Made by a program: the position numbers and the translations under genes | In this document: piece by piece, positions 31,893 to 39,721 of the stretch | Numbering within the stretch: the first letter of the stretch is position 1 | How the letters are laid out: every line of letters begins with the position of its first letter | Origin: Emticicia aquatilis | GTDB lineage: Bacteria > Bacteroidota > Bacteroidia > Cytophagales > Spirosomataceae | Direction: 5' to 3' | Assembly: GCF_014644295.1 (NCBI RefSeq) | Contig: NZ_BMKK01000018.1 | Location: 1 to 62,028, forward strand | DNA length: 62,028 bases | Notes under the pieces: model-generated | The model's database searches: none | Seen by the model: the letters and a program-made list of their open reading frames with translations, nothing else | Told to the model about the DNA's origin: nothing

Positions 31893-32711
31893 TCAAAATA
31901 AATCCATTGGGTCTTCGACGACTCTTAGGTTTTCGTTGAAAGTATCAATAAAATTCATGTCTGTTTGACTAATTTCAAAGTCGAAAACATCAAAATTTTC
32001 TTTGATTCGCTGCAAATTGGCCGATTTTGGAATACTCGAAACGCCATGCTGCAAAGCCCAACGCAAAATAATTTGGGCGGGAGTTTTATTGTATTTTTGA
32101 GCAAGACCTTGAAGTTTTGGGTCATTCATACGCATCCCACGCACAAGTGGGGTATAGGCTTGCAGTTGGATTTTCTTTTGTTTACAAACTTCTGCCAAAT
32201 CTTTCAAATATAAATACGGACTAAATTCAACTTGATTAACGGCAGGAATAATACTGGCGTAGGTCTCGAGTTCAGTCAGAAAAGGCACGAGATAATTTGC
32301 CACGCCGATTGCCTTAACTCGACCGTCAGTGTAGAGTTTTTCGAGAGCCAGCCAAGTGTCTTTTCTGGTTGCTTTGATTGGCCAATGTATCAAATAAAGG
32401 TCAATGTAGTCGATGTTGAGTTTTTTTAGACTTTCATCAAAAGCTTTTAATGTTTTATCAAAACCTTGGTCGCCGTTGTTTACTTTGGTTGTTACGAAAA
32501 GTTCGGTTCTATTAATACCACTTTCACGCACTGCATTGCCAATTTCGGCTTCGTTTTTATACATTTCGGCAGTATCAATGAGCCGATAGCCAGTTTCTAA
32601 AGCCCATAAAACTGCCTGTTCGGCTTCACGGTTATACATATCATAAACGCCCAAGCCGAGCAGTGGCATTTGATGGCCGTTGTTGAGAGTAGTATAGAGT
32701 TGGGTTGACAT
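31893..32711 (-). CDS. aldo/keto reductase
   Basis: A 272-residue NAD(P)H-dependent oxidoreductase of the AKR superfamily. Catalytic elements visible are Asp in GYRLIDTAEMYKNE with the Tyr a few residues on, Lys in FVTTKVNNG, and His in DLYLIHWPI. The cofactor-binding C-terminal part has SIPKSANLQRIKENFDVFDF. It resembles the 2,5-diketo-gluconate reductase/glyoxal reductase branch. It follows the PhyH gene, with a hairpin between them. Confidence 0.93.
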   Translation of the reverse strand: MSTQLYTTLNNGHQMPLLGLGVYDMYNREAEQAVLWALETGYRLIDTAEMYKNEAEIGNAVRESGINRTELFVTTKVNNGDQGFDKTLKAFDESLKKLNIDYIDLYLIHWPIKATRKDTWLALEKLYTDGRVKAIGVANYLVPFLTELETYASIIPAVNQVEFSPYLYLKDLAEVCKQKKIQLQAYTPLVRGMRMNDPKLQGLAQKYNKTPAQIILRWALQHGVSSIPKSANLQRIKENFDVFDFEISQTDMNFIDTFNENLRVVEDPMDLF

Positions 32712-32732
32712 ATTTATTTTAGATTTTTCTAC

Positions 32733-32768
32733 GCAGAAATACAGAGTTTAAAGACTCTGTATTTCTGC
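32733..32768 (-). terminator. hairpin between PhyH and AKR genes
   Basis: A perfect 15-base stem GCAGAAATACAGAGT (32733-32747) with ACTCTGTATTTCTGC (32754-32768) lies 25 bases past the PhyH stop and 22 bases before the AKR start. It probably ends or attenuates PhyH transcription. Confidence 0.7.
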
Positions 32769-32793
32769 TTTCTTGAGTGAAGATAGAATTAAA

Positions 32794-33792
32794 TCACCAT
32801 TTTTCTAAACCCAAAAGTTTTTTTCCTAAATCATTTAACTCAGCTGTATCATACTTTGTCTTTTCCCAATTACGAGGGTCGCCAGGGAAAGCGTAGCCTT
32901 CGGGTGAAATACGATTTTTCCAAGAATTTACTCGCCAATCACGCAAGTCGTCGTTGTCTTCTTCGGCTGGCATCATCGAGATATATTGAGCGATTCTGAC
33001 CTTATCTGTCGAATTATTTGGACGAATACCATGCGGTTGACTGCTATTGAAAATCAATAAATCACCTGCTTCGAGTTTTACCTTTACGAGATGTTCTTCA
33101 AAACCACTTACATCGGGTTTGAAACGATTGCGGTCTTCGGGTTGGGTTAATTTCCAAGTATCATAAGTGCGAAATAACTCTGGAATACACTGAAAACCGC
33201 CCATGTTTTCGTCGGTTTGGTCGGCCAAAGCCAATACTCCTTGTACATTTTGTGGTTTTGTTTCGGGGTCATAGTCCCAGTGGATAAATCCTTTATATTC
33301 AAACCCAGGGCGTAGCGGAAAGTTGAGATTCGCACGGTCAATGGTTACCCAAAGTTTTTCGGTTCCCCAAATATCAACAAAAGCATCATAAACTCGTTGC
33401 ATTTGGCGGTTATTCCAAAGGTGTTGGTTGTTATAGACTTCAACCATTCCCGTGCCAGTGAGTTCCTTCATTTGCATTTCGGCACGTGGGGCTGTGTACC
33501 AAGTGCTTGGGTCGTTGGGAGATTTTTCTTCAAATTCCCAAATGAAATCGGCTGTTTGAAGTGCTTGTTCTCTCGGCACCGCATTCTTTATAATTACGTA
33601 GCCGTTTTCTATCCAAAACTTCCAATCGTCTTCGCTCAAAACCTTGAGTTGACCACCTTCTGCAAGGCTTGTGCGTAATTTAACTTGACTGCTCGTAGCA
33701 GTTGAAGGATTACCGGGCTTATCAGTATGGTTTTTATTGGGCATCATGGTTGGTGCTGCCATTGTTGGTGCCATTGTCGGTATCATTTGCAT
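32794..33792 (-). CDS. phytanoyl-CoA dioxygenase-family oxygenase
   Basis: A protein of up to 332 residues of the PhyH Fe(II)/2-oxoglutarate dioxygenase family. The metal triad is visible: His and Asp in FIHWDYDPE and the distal His in SQPHGIRPN, followed by the 2-oxoglutarate Arg in KVRIAQY. The first 17 residues are a low-complexity PTMAPTMAAPTM stretch, so the true start may be one of the two Met codons near 33742-33747. The substrate is unknown. It is divergent from an AraC regulator, which may control it. Confidence 0.85.
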   Translation of the reverse strand: MQMIPTMAPTMAAPTMMPNKNHTDKPGNPSTATSSQVKLRTSLAEGGQLKVLSEDDWKFWIENGYVIIKNAVPREQALQTADFIWEFEEKSPNDPSTWYTAPRAEMQMKELTGTGMVEVYNNQHLWNNRQMQRVYDAFVDIWGTEKLWVTIDRANLNFPLRPGFEYKGFIHWDYDPETKPQNVQGVLALADQTDENMGGFQCIPELFRTYDTWKLTQPEDRNRFKPDVSGFEEHLVKVKLEAGDLLIFNSSQPHGIRPNNSTDKVRIAQYISMMPAEEDNDDLRDWRVNSWKNRISPEGYAFPGDPRNWEKTKYDTAELNDLGKKLLGLEKW

Positions 33793-33978
33793 AGCCTATA
33801 TTTATTTAATGATATTAAAGATTGAAATAATGATACAAATTTAGATGCTAAAATATCGCTATACTTTACCTATAATTGCTATTTTTTGAACAGTATTGAT
33901 TTTATGTGGATAATTATGTGGATGATATATGAAAAATGTGCAAATTTGATAGAAGTAGGTTTTTGGAATACGGCAAAA

Positions 33979-34824
33979 ATGAAAATTGTTTTAGAAGAGT
34001 TTACGATTGACTCCGAAAGCTCGTTTCGGGTTTTTAGGCCACGATTGAGTCAGATTTTTTATTGGCATTTTCACCCCGAGTTTGAATTGGTTTTTATCGA
34101 AGGAACTGACGGAACTCGGCACGTTGGCGAACATATTTCTCGCTTCGTGGACAGCGATTTGGTTTTCATTGGCTCAAATATTCCGCACCTCAATTTTGAT
34201 TATTTGGTAAAGAAGGATTACGAAAAAGTGGTACTGCAAGTGCGGCAAGATTTTCTGCAAAACGCCATGCTCGAAACTCCCGAATTGGCGGCTATTCAGC
34301 AACTTTTTCAACGCTCACAATATGGAATTGCCTTTGGAGAAAAAACAAAGAAAATGATTGGTGAACGAATAAAACAACTTGAAGGCTTGAGCTATTTCGG
34401 ACAATTTTTGGAGATATTGAGTATTTTTCAGCTTTTGGCAACTACTCAAGATTATGTGTTGCTACACGAGCAACCTGTTGAAAATCAATACAATAAAAAA
34501 GACCAAGAACGCATCAAACGCTTGTATCAGTTTATTGATGAAAATTATCAAAGAAAAATTGATTTACAGGAAGTAGCTGATTTGAGTAATTTGAGCGAAG
34601 CCGCTTTTTGTAGGTATTTTAAGAAAATGACGAAAGTAACGTTCACCGAATTTCTGAATCATTACCGAGTCAATCAGGCCAAAAACTTACTTTTATTGGA
34701 TAAAAATGTAACCGAAACTTGCTTTGATTGTGGTTTTGAAAGTATGTCGTATTTCAACAGGACTTTCAAAAAACTGACTGGAGAAAATCCTTTGGCTTTT
34801 AAGAAACGGTATTTTACGAAATAA
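33979..34824 (+). CDS. AraC-family regulator
   Basis: A 281-residue regulator started at MKIVLEEFTIDSESSFRVF (33979); the frame runs back to 33886 but the added residues look unrelated to the family. The N-terminal cupin-like region has HFHPEFELVFIEG, and the C-terminal double HTH is seen at KIDLQEVADLSNLSEAAFCR and CFDCGFESMSYFNRTFKKLTG (in part). The ligand is unknown. It is divergent from the PhyH-AKR genes, a likely local target. Confidence 0.9.
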   Translation: MKIVLEEFTIDSESSFRVFRPRLSQIFYWHFHPEFELVFIEGTDGTRHVGEHISRFVDSDLVFIGSNIPHLNFDYLVKKDYEKVVLQVRQDFLQNAMLETPELAAIQQLFQRSQYGIAFGEKTKKMIGERIKQLEGLSYFGQFLEILSIFQLLATTQDYVLLHEQPVENQYNKKDQERIKRLYQFIDENYQRKIDLQEVADLSNLSEAAFCRYFKKMTKVTFTEFLNHYRVNQAKNLLLLDKNVTETCFDCGFESMSYFNRTFKKLTGENPLAFKKRYFTK

Positions 34825-34849
34825 AAATATAATGATTTAATAAGAGTTT

Positions 34850-34985
34850 TTCATTGCCGTGAGTTTTAACTGACGGGTACTTTTAAATGTAATCAGATTC
34901 GACTTTAGTCTAAATAAATGGTTAGACTAAAGTCAAACTTGTTCTTTTTTACAGTTGTCCGTCAGTTAAAACTCACGGCAATGAA
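34850..34985. repeat. nested palindromic element
   Basis: Outer arms of 27 bases (34850-34876 beginning TTCATTGCCGTGAG, and 34959-34985) pair perfectly. Inside, 13-base arms GACTTTAGTCTAA (34901-34913) and TTAGACTAAAGTC (34922-34934) pair perfectly around an 8-base loop. The whole is 136 bases with no coding capacity and sits between convergent genes. It resembles a small non-autonomous palindromic element more than a terminator. Confidence 0.85.
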
Positions 34986-35027
34986 TTCTTTTTATAATAA
35001 AATTCGGGATAACTAATGTGTCCGCAT

Positions 35028-36257
35028 TCATTTCCCCAAAACAATCCAACGATTGAGGTTATTATACGGCATTTCGATGACGATTTTATAAAACTGCGAA
35101 GGCAATTTACTGACATCAATCGTAGCTTTTTCGGCATCAACGGCTACTTCTTTGATTAATTGGTAAGTATCTTTTCCGCCCGTTTCAAAATTATTGGTAG
35201 TAGCCAGCCAAATCTTTGCTTTGCCTTTTTTGTCGATGGCTTTCCAAGTTAGTTCGATATTGCCACCTTTCAATGTTGCTTCGGGCGAAATGGCTGAAAT
35301 TTTGCCAGTTAATGGTATTCCATCAATTTCAAAATGCTGCTCACGAGGAAATTTGACTCCCAAAAATGTCCCAATCGAAGGCATAATGTCAACAATAGCA
35401 GGTTGATTTTGCTTGAAATATTGATTTAGATTCTTGGCGTTGGTCACAATCCATGTGGCACGCTCTCGGTCTGATTGTCCACCGTGACCTCGACCCGTTT
35501 TGGCATCTCGGCCGTGGTCGGTCGTAATGTAAATCACCCAATCTTCTTTAAAATTTGCTTGACGATATTTGATAGCCTGCCAGATTTTTCCCACTTGCTT
35601 ATCCATCGTTTCGATAGCCGCATAAAACTCTGGACTATCGCCGTGTTTATGACCCATATCGTCCGTAAATTCTAAATATACCCAACTCAAATCGGGGGCA
35701 TCGGTTTTGATAGATTTTGCCGCAGCGGCAGTTACTTCTTCATCAATTCGATTGATGTATTTACTCTGTTTATCGTGCGGATAGCGAGCGGTATCCAGTT
35801 CTAAGCCATCGAAATGGAAATCGGTTGTGAGTTTACCAGTTTGTGGTAAATTATCGCCTACGAGTTTGGTTCTGTTATCAAGCCAAGTCGAAAATACGGC
35901 GGTTTTCTTTTCTGGATATTGTTGTTTGAAGAATCGAAAGATTGTCCAATAATTATAATTCGGTGCTTTGATGTCGTTGTCCCAAACGTTGTGTTTATTT
36001 ACCCAAGTTCCTGTGAGTAAACTATTGTATCCAACTGCCGAAATCGTAGGTGTTTGTGAATAACTTTTGCGTTCGCCACCCACATACGCACGAGCGTAGC
36101 CACCCACTTGGGCAATTGAATCAAGGTTAGGTTTTTTGAGTTTTTCAATCACATCGGCAGGAATGCCATCGACAATGATAAAAACTGCTTTTTTCTTGGT
36201 TTGGGCTGAAAGATTTAGTGTAGAGAGGAAACAAATTAAAAGAAATACCTTTTTCAT
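35028..36257 (-). CDS. type I phosphodiesterase/alkaline phosphatase-like enzyme
   Basis: A 409-residue exported hydrolase with signal peptide ending LNLSAQ (residue about 19). It has the alkaline-phosphatase-superfamily metal motifs: FIIVDGIPADV at the first strand, a probable Thr nucleophile in SQTPTISAVGYNSL, DDMGHKHGDSPEF, and TTDHGRDAKTGRGHGG. This matches the nucleotide pyrophosphatase/phosphodiesterase branch. The C-terminal 90 residues form a separate Ig-like beta domain. A TAnnTTTG box precedes it. Confidence 0.9.
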   Translation of the reverse strand: MKKVFLLICFLSTLNLSAQTKKKAVFIIVDGIPADVIEKLKKPNLDSIAQVGGYARAYVGGERKSYSQTPTISAVGYNSLLTGTWVNKHNVWDNDIKAPNYNYWTIFRFFKQQYPEKKTAVFSTWLDNRTKLVGDNLPQTGKLTTDFHFDGLELDTARYPHDKQSKYINRIDEEVTAAAAKSIKTDAPDLSWVYLEFTDDMGHKHGDSPEFYAAIETMDKQVGKIWQAIKYRQANFKEDWVIYITTDHGRDAKTGRGHGGQSDRERATWIVTNAKNLNQYFKQNQPAIVDIMPSIGTFLGVKFPREQHFEIDGIPLTGKISAISPEATLKGGNIELTWKAIDKKGKAKIWLATTNNFETGGKDTYQLIKEVAVDAEKATIDVSKLPSQFYKIVIEMPYNNLNRWIVLGK

Positions 36258-36295
36258 GCGGAAGGATTATAGAGGTTGAGATGATTTATTGTTCA

Positions 36296-36303
36296 CAAAT
36301 ATA
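36296..36303 (-). promoter_or_regulatory. -7 box of the phosphodiesterase gene
   Basis: On the minus strand TATATTTG, 38 bases before the start codon at 36257. Confidence 0.45.
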
Positions 36304-36437
36304 GGCAGACACTTTTGATTTTGAGATGAAGGATTTGTTAAATAAAAAGTTTTTGAAGACTAACTTTAGAAATTAATATCACGTATTTAGCTTAATTTTT
36401 AGTGGTTTTTAATATTTTTATCAAAAATAACCGTCCC

Positions 36438-37094
36438 ATGTATCGTCCGATGCGAATTTTGATTGTGGATGACCACGAAATTTTCTTGGATAGCCTCTCG
36501 CTTTTAGTGGCTACTTTTGCTGATGTGGAGGTATTAGGGAATTGTAAAAATGCGTCAGAAGCCATCAGTTTTATCGAAAAAAATGAGATTGATTTGCTGA
36601 TAACCGACTACAAAATGCCACAAATGACAGGCATTGAGTTGACCATTTTTGTGCGTCAACATTTTCCTAATATTAAGGTTTTGATGCTTTCGGTTTCAGA
36701 AGAAGCCGAGATGATTCGTGAGGCTTTTCAGGCGGGAGTTTGGGGCTATATGATGAAGCGAGCGGGTAAGGCCGAACTTCAAAAGGCGATTCAGACAATA
36801 GCCAACGGACAAAAGTATTTTAGCGAATCGGTGGTTTTTGAGTTGATGCGTTTGGGGCTAACCGATAATGTGCCGAAAGAGGAAATTTCGCAAGAGTTTA
36901 CACAATTAACCGAACGAGAAATTGAGATTATTCGACTGATTACCAAAGAGTTGTCGTCGCAAGCGATAGCCGAAAAATTATTTATAGCCCCCAAAACCGT
37001 AGAAACCCATCGACACAATATTTTGAAGAAATTAGGTGTGAAAAATACCGTAGGAATTATTAAATATGCCATTAAAAATGGCCTTGCAGAGTGA
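36438..37094 (+). CDS. NarL/LuxR-type response regulator
   Basis: A two-component response regulator of 218 residues started at MYRPMRILIVDDHE (36438). The receiver has the acidic pair in VDDHE, the phospho-acceptor Asp in DLLITDYKMPQMTG, and Lys in MMKRAGKAE. The C-terminal LuxR HTH is LTEREIEIIRLITKELSSQ through KTVETHRHNILKKLG. The probable partner is the HisKA_3 kinase encoded convergently at 37725-39542. Target genes are not identified. Confidence 0.93.
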   Translation: MYRPMRILIVDDHEIFLDSLSLLVATFADVEVLGNCKNASEAISFIEKNEIDLLITDYKMPQMTGIELTIFVRQHFPNIKVLMLSVSEEAEMIREAFQAGVWGYMMKRAGKAELQKAIQTIANGQKYFSESVVFELMRLGLTDNVPKEEISQEFTQLTEREIEIIRLITKELSSQAIAEKLFIAPKTVETHRHNILKKLGVKNTVGIIKYAIKNGLAE

Positions 37095-37143
37095 ATTTTG
37101 TATCAAAAACTATTGTTGTTATATTTGTAAAAACGAAAGTATC

Positions 37144-37302
37144 ATGACAGAGCAAGAAAAATATGAAAAGTGGAAAAAAATAGCAGAGAAAATGCTAAAT
37201 GAAAAGCAGATTATTCAGGAAGTAGGAGTAGAACTTGCCCAAAAAGAGTATGGAATTGAATTTAACGAACTTAGACCACCACGAATTCGAGAAAAAAAAT
37301 AA
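37144..37302 (+). CDS. small acidic/basic helical protein, unknown
   Basis: A 52-residue protein starting MTEQEKYEKWKKIAEKMLNE at 37144; the frame extends upstream to 37066 across the end of the response regulator but the extra part looks like leader. It is highly charged and mostly helical, ending PPRIREKK. No family recognised. It overlaps the next gene by 53 bases in another frame, so the two are probably translationally coupled. Confidence 0.5.
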   Translation: MTEQEKYEKWKKIAEKMLNEKQIIQEVGVELAQKEYGIEFNELRPPRIREKK

Positions 37303-37723
37303 TATTTATCAGTTCGTTAACGATTTCGGTGTTATATATCAGGTTTATTTTACAATAGGGGCAGATTATTTTCCTGATACTTATTTTAAAAATTATCTTA
37401 AAACTTTCGGTTTTCTCCCCATTTCCTCAACTGATTTTTCTTTCGACAAAAAAACTTCAGAAACGATTATCTACATTTTGGCAGATTTTTTGAGCCAAGG
37501 TGATTACATTGTAATGTTTGTTTGTGATGAAAAAGACAACAAACAGTCAGTCCGAAATCGCCTTTTTAATACTTGGTTTAAAAAATACAATGATGGAAGT
37601 TTTGATAAGTTTGACTTAGTTTTTGAGAAAACAACGTTTGTTTCTGCCATTATTTCAAAAAATAATCCCTTCTATATAGACTTCAAAAATTCATTTCCTA
37701 ACTTGGGTAATGAGTACAAATAA
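37250..37723 (+). CDS. DUF6169-like small protein
   Basis: A 157-residue protein when started at MELNLTNLDHHEF (37250); an ATG at 37235 adds five residues. It looks like the DUF6169 family of Bacteroidota: a first strand pair NNIYQFVNDFGVIYQVYFTIG, an acidic/aromatic middle and a conserved-looking YIVMFVCDEKDNKQSVRNRLF, where the RxRLF stretch is characteristic. The function is unknown. It overlaps the upstream 52-residue gene and ends one base before the convergent kinase stop codon. Confidence 0.55.
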   Translation: MELNLTNLDHHEFEKKNNIYQFVNDFGVIYQVYFTIGADYFPDTYFKNYLKTFGFLPISSTDFSFDKKTSETIIYILADFLSQGDYIVMFVCDEKDNKQSVRNRLFNTWFKKYNDGSFDKFDLVFEKTTFVSAIISKNNPFYIDFKNSFPNLGNEYK

Positions 37724-37724
37724 A

Positions 37725-39542
37725 TCAAACAGGTATTTCAATCTGAACAGCCGTACCTTCATTACTTTCAATTTTTATCTCTCCTCGCAAAGATTCGATT
37801 CTTGAATGAATATTCTTCAAACCCAAACTTTCAAAGTTAATAGCTTGATTATCAAATCCTTTTCCGTTGTCAACTACTAAAACTTTTAAGTGCTTTTCTT
37901 CTTCGATAATCGAAATCATGGCATTTTTGGCTTCGGCGTGTTTCAGAATATTATTTACCAATTCGAGAATGATACTATAAATCTCGTATTCTAATCTTGG
38001 CGAAAAACGAGCATGATTTATTTGAATTTGAGCCTCAAAATGCGTTTTTCCAATCAAATTCAGTTTTTTTATTAAATTTTCAATGGCAATTTTTAAACCT
38101 TGTTTTTCTAATTCATCAGGCAGAAGATTGTGCGAAACCAGCCTAATATCAGAATAAACTTCATCAATAAAACCCAAAGTAGCATCGAAATTTGTGCGTT
38201 CTTTGGCTGTGAAGTTCTCGTTTTCGAGTAATTCAACTCGCATTTTTACCCCCAAAATCTTGTTTGAAATATTATCATGTAGCTCTGATGCCATACGTTT
38301 ACGCTCCATCGTTTGGCCTTGTAGGAGAGCTTCTTGTATTTCTTGGTTTTTCTTTTTGAGCTTGCGGTTGCTCCAAAATACGTAGGCAATGACGCCTAAT
38401 CCTAAAATTCCAGCCAGTAAAAGGAAGTTTTTTGTTTGTATAAGTTGTTGGTTTTCAAGTGTTTGTATTTGATTTTTTTGTTTTTCATCTTCATATTTCA
38501 GTTGCCATTCTAAATACTGTCCCATTACTTCCTTGTGGTGTTCTTCTTCTTCGTATGCTCGCATTTTTTCAAAGTATTCCAGTGCTTCTTTGGGTTTATC
38601 AAGGTTTTTATACGCTTCATAGAAAATCTTATTTACCGCATAATCAAAGGTAGATAGTTTCATACTTTTAAGGGCCGATTCTGCTATTTTTGCTTCGTTT
38701 ACGGCATTCTGATAAGCCTTTTTCTCAAGAAAATAGTTGCCAAGTGTTAGCCCATTATTTAACTGAAAAAACTTCTCCATGCCATCTTTTCGGGGCTTTT
38801 GTGCAATAGCCTTGATTTGGTTCATTATAGCAAAACCTTCATTGGTTTTACCCAAATATGCCAAGCAGAGTCCTTCGGTCCATTTGCCGCCGTAGTGTTG
38901 ATAATAGTATTTTTCGGTGTCTGCTTGGGTTACTTCAAAAGCGTTAATTCCATGTTTTTTTGCTTCTTCATAATTTTTATGTCGAAGAAAATAAACCACT
39001 AAACTCAAATTCATATTGGCTATCAATAGCGGGTCGCCTTGTTTTTTGGTTAGGTCCAAGCCTTCTAATAAATAGCTGAGATATTTCTTTTCGGTTGCTT
39101 CGTCGGCTACGGGTTTACTGTAAAAAAAATTTGCTATGATTACCGAAAGGTTTGAATAAGCCAGCGAATACATTTTTGTGTTCTGAAACTGCTTGAACAG
39201 CTTTGTGGCCGTTTCCATTTCTTTAAAAGCAAGTGTAGTGAAACCCTTAAAATGAAAATTTCGGGCATTGGCAAAGTGGCTATATGCCTCACTTTGTCTC
39301 CATTTTGAGTTTTTGCTAAAATGTATCAATGAATCTGTCCAAGTTTGGCGAAGTTCAGGCTCGGTCAAAGAGACATTACTGCAAATAGAAGCCATCGTGA
39401 TGGTCAGAATCGAATCTCTCTGAACAGAAATCGGCTTGCCAAATTGCAGTTGTACGACATTTTTAAGACTATCTAATTTGGGCGTTTGAGCCAAAATGAT
39501 AGTTGGGAGTATCAAGAGCAGTATGAGGGTTATTCTTCTCAT
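37725..39542 (-). CDS. TPR-containing HisKA_3 sensor histidine kinase
   Basis: A 605-residue kinase started at MRRITLILLLILPTIILAQ (39542), which gives a clean signal peptide. The periplasmic part, about 25-360, is helical with TPR-like pairs (YLSYLLEGLDLTKKQ, ALEYFEKMRAYEEEE). A membrane helix follows near NFLLLAGILGLGVIAYVFW, then a HisKA_3 dimerisation region with the phospho-His in RKRMASELHDNISNKILG, and an HATPase domain with N-box ELVNNILKHAEAKNA, G-box VVDNGKGFD and GLKNIHSRIESLRGE. The type pairs with LuxR/NarL response regulators, as at 36438-37094. Confidence 0.92.
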   Translation of the reverse strand: MRRITLILLLILPTIILAQTPKLDSLKNVVQLQFGKPISVQRDSILTITMASICSNVSLTEPELRQTWTDSLIHFSKNSKWRQSEAYSHFANARNFHFKGFTTLAFKEMETATKLFKQFQNTKMYSLAYSNLSVIIANFFYSKPVADEATEKKYLSYLLEGLDLTKKQGDPLLIANMNLSLVVYFLRHKNYEEAKKHGINAFEVTQADTEKYYYQHYGGKWTEGLCLAYLGKTNEGFAIMNQIKAIAQKPRKDGMEKFFQLNNGLTLGNYFLEKKAYQNAVNEAKIAESALKSMKLSTFDYAVNKIFYEAYKNLDKPKEALEYFEKMRAYEEEEHHKEVMGQYLEWQLKYEDEKQKNQIQTLENQQLIQTKNFLLLAGILGLGVIAYVFWSNRKLKKKNQEIQEALLQGQTMERKRMASELHDNISNKILGVKMRVELLENENFTAKERTNFDATLGFIDEVYSDIRLVSHNLLPDELEKQGLKIAIENLIKKLNLIGKTHFEAQIQINHARFSPRLEYEIYSIILELVNNILKHAEAKNAMISIIEEEKHLKVLVVDNGKGFDNQAINFESLGLKNIHSRIESLRGEIKIESNEGTAVQIEIPV

Positions 39543-39612
39543 TTTTATACAAAATAATAGTCGAATGTAGTGGTATTTTGTAGGATTTGCCAAATTTTCG
39601 ACAAAAATACAG

Positions 39613-39690
39613 ATTTACCACTAAGCCCACTAAGGGTTTTTACTTAGATAAAATACAGACTTCCACCGATTTACTTAGGGTGTTTTTCTT
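39613..39690. repeat. CACTAAG tandem pair in a spacer
   Basis: Two CACTAAG words (39619-39625 and 39628-39634) are followed about 45 bases later by CTTAGGGTG, a near complement. It fits the CACNNAG word type of the leu operon spacers, but with weaker symmetry. Confidence 0.4.
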
Positions 39691-39721
39691 GGGAATTTTG
39701 TAGTGCAAAAAACGATTTCCC

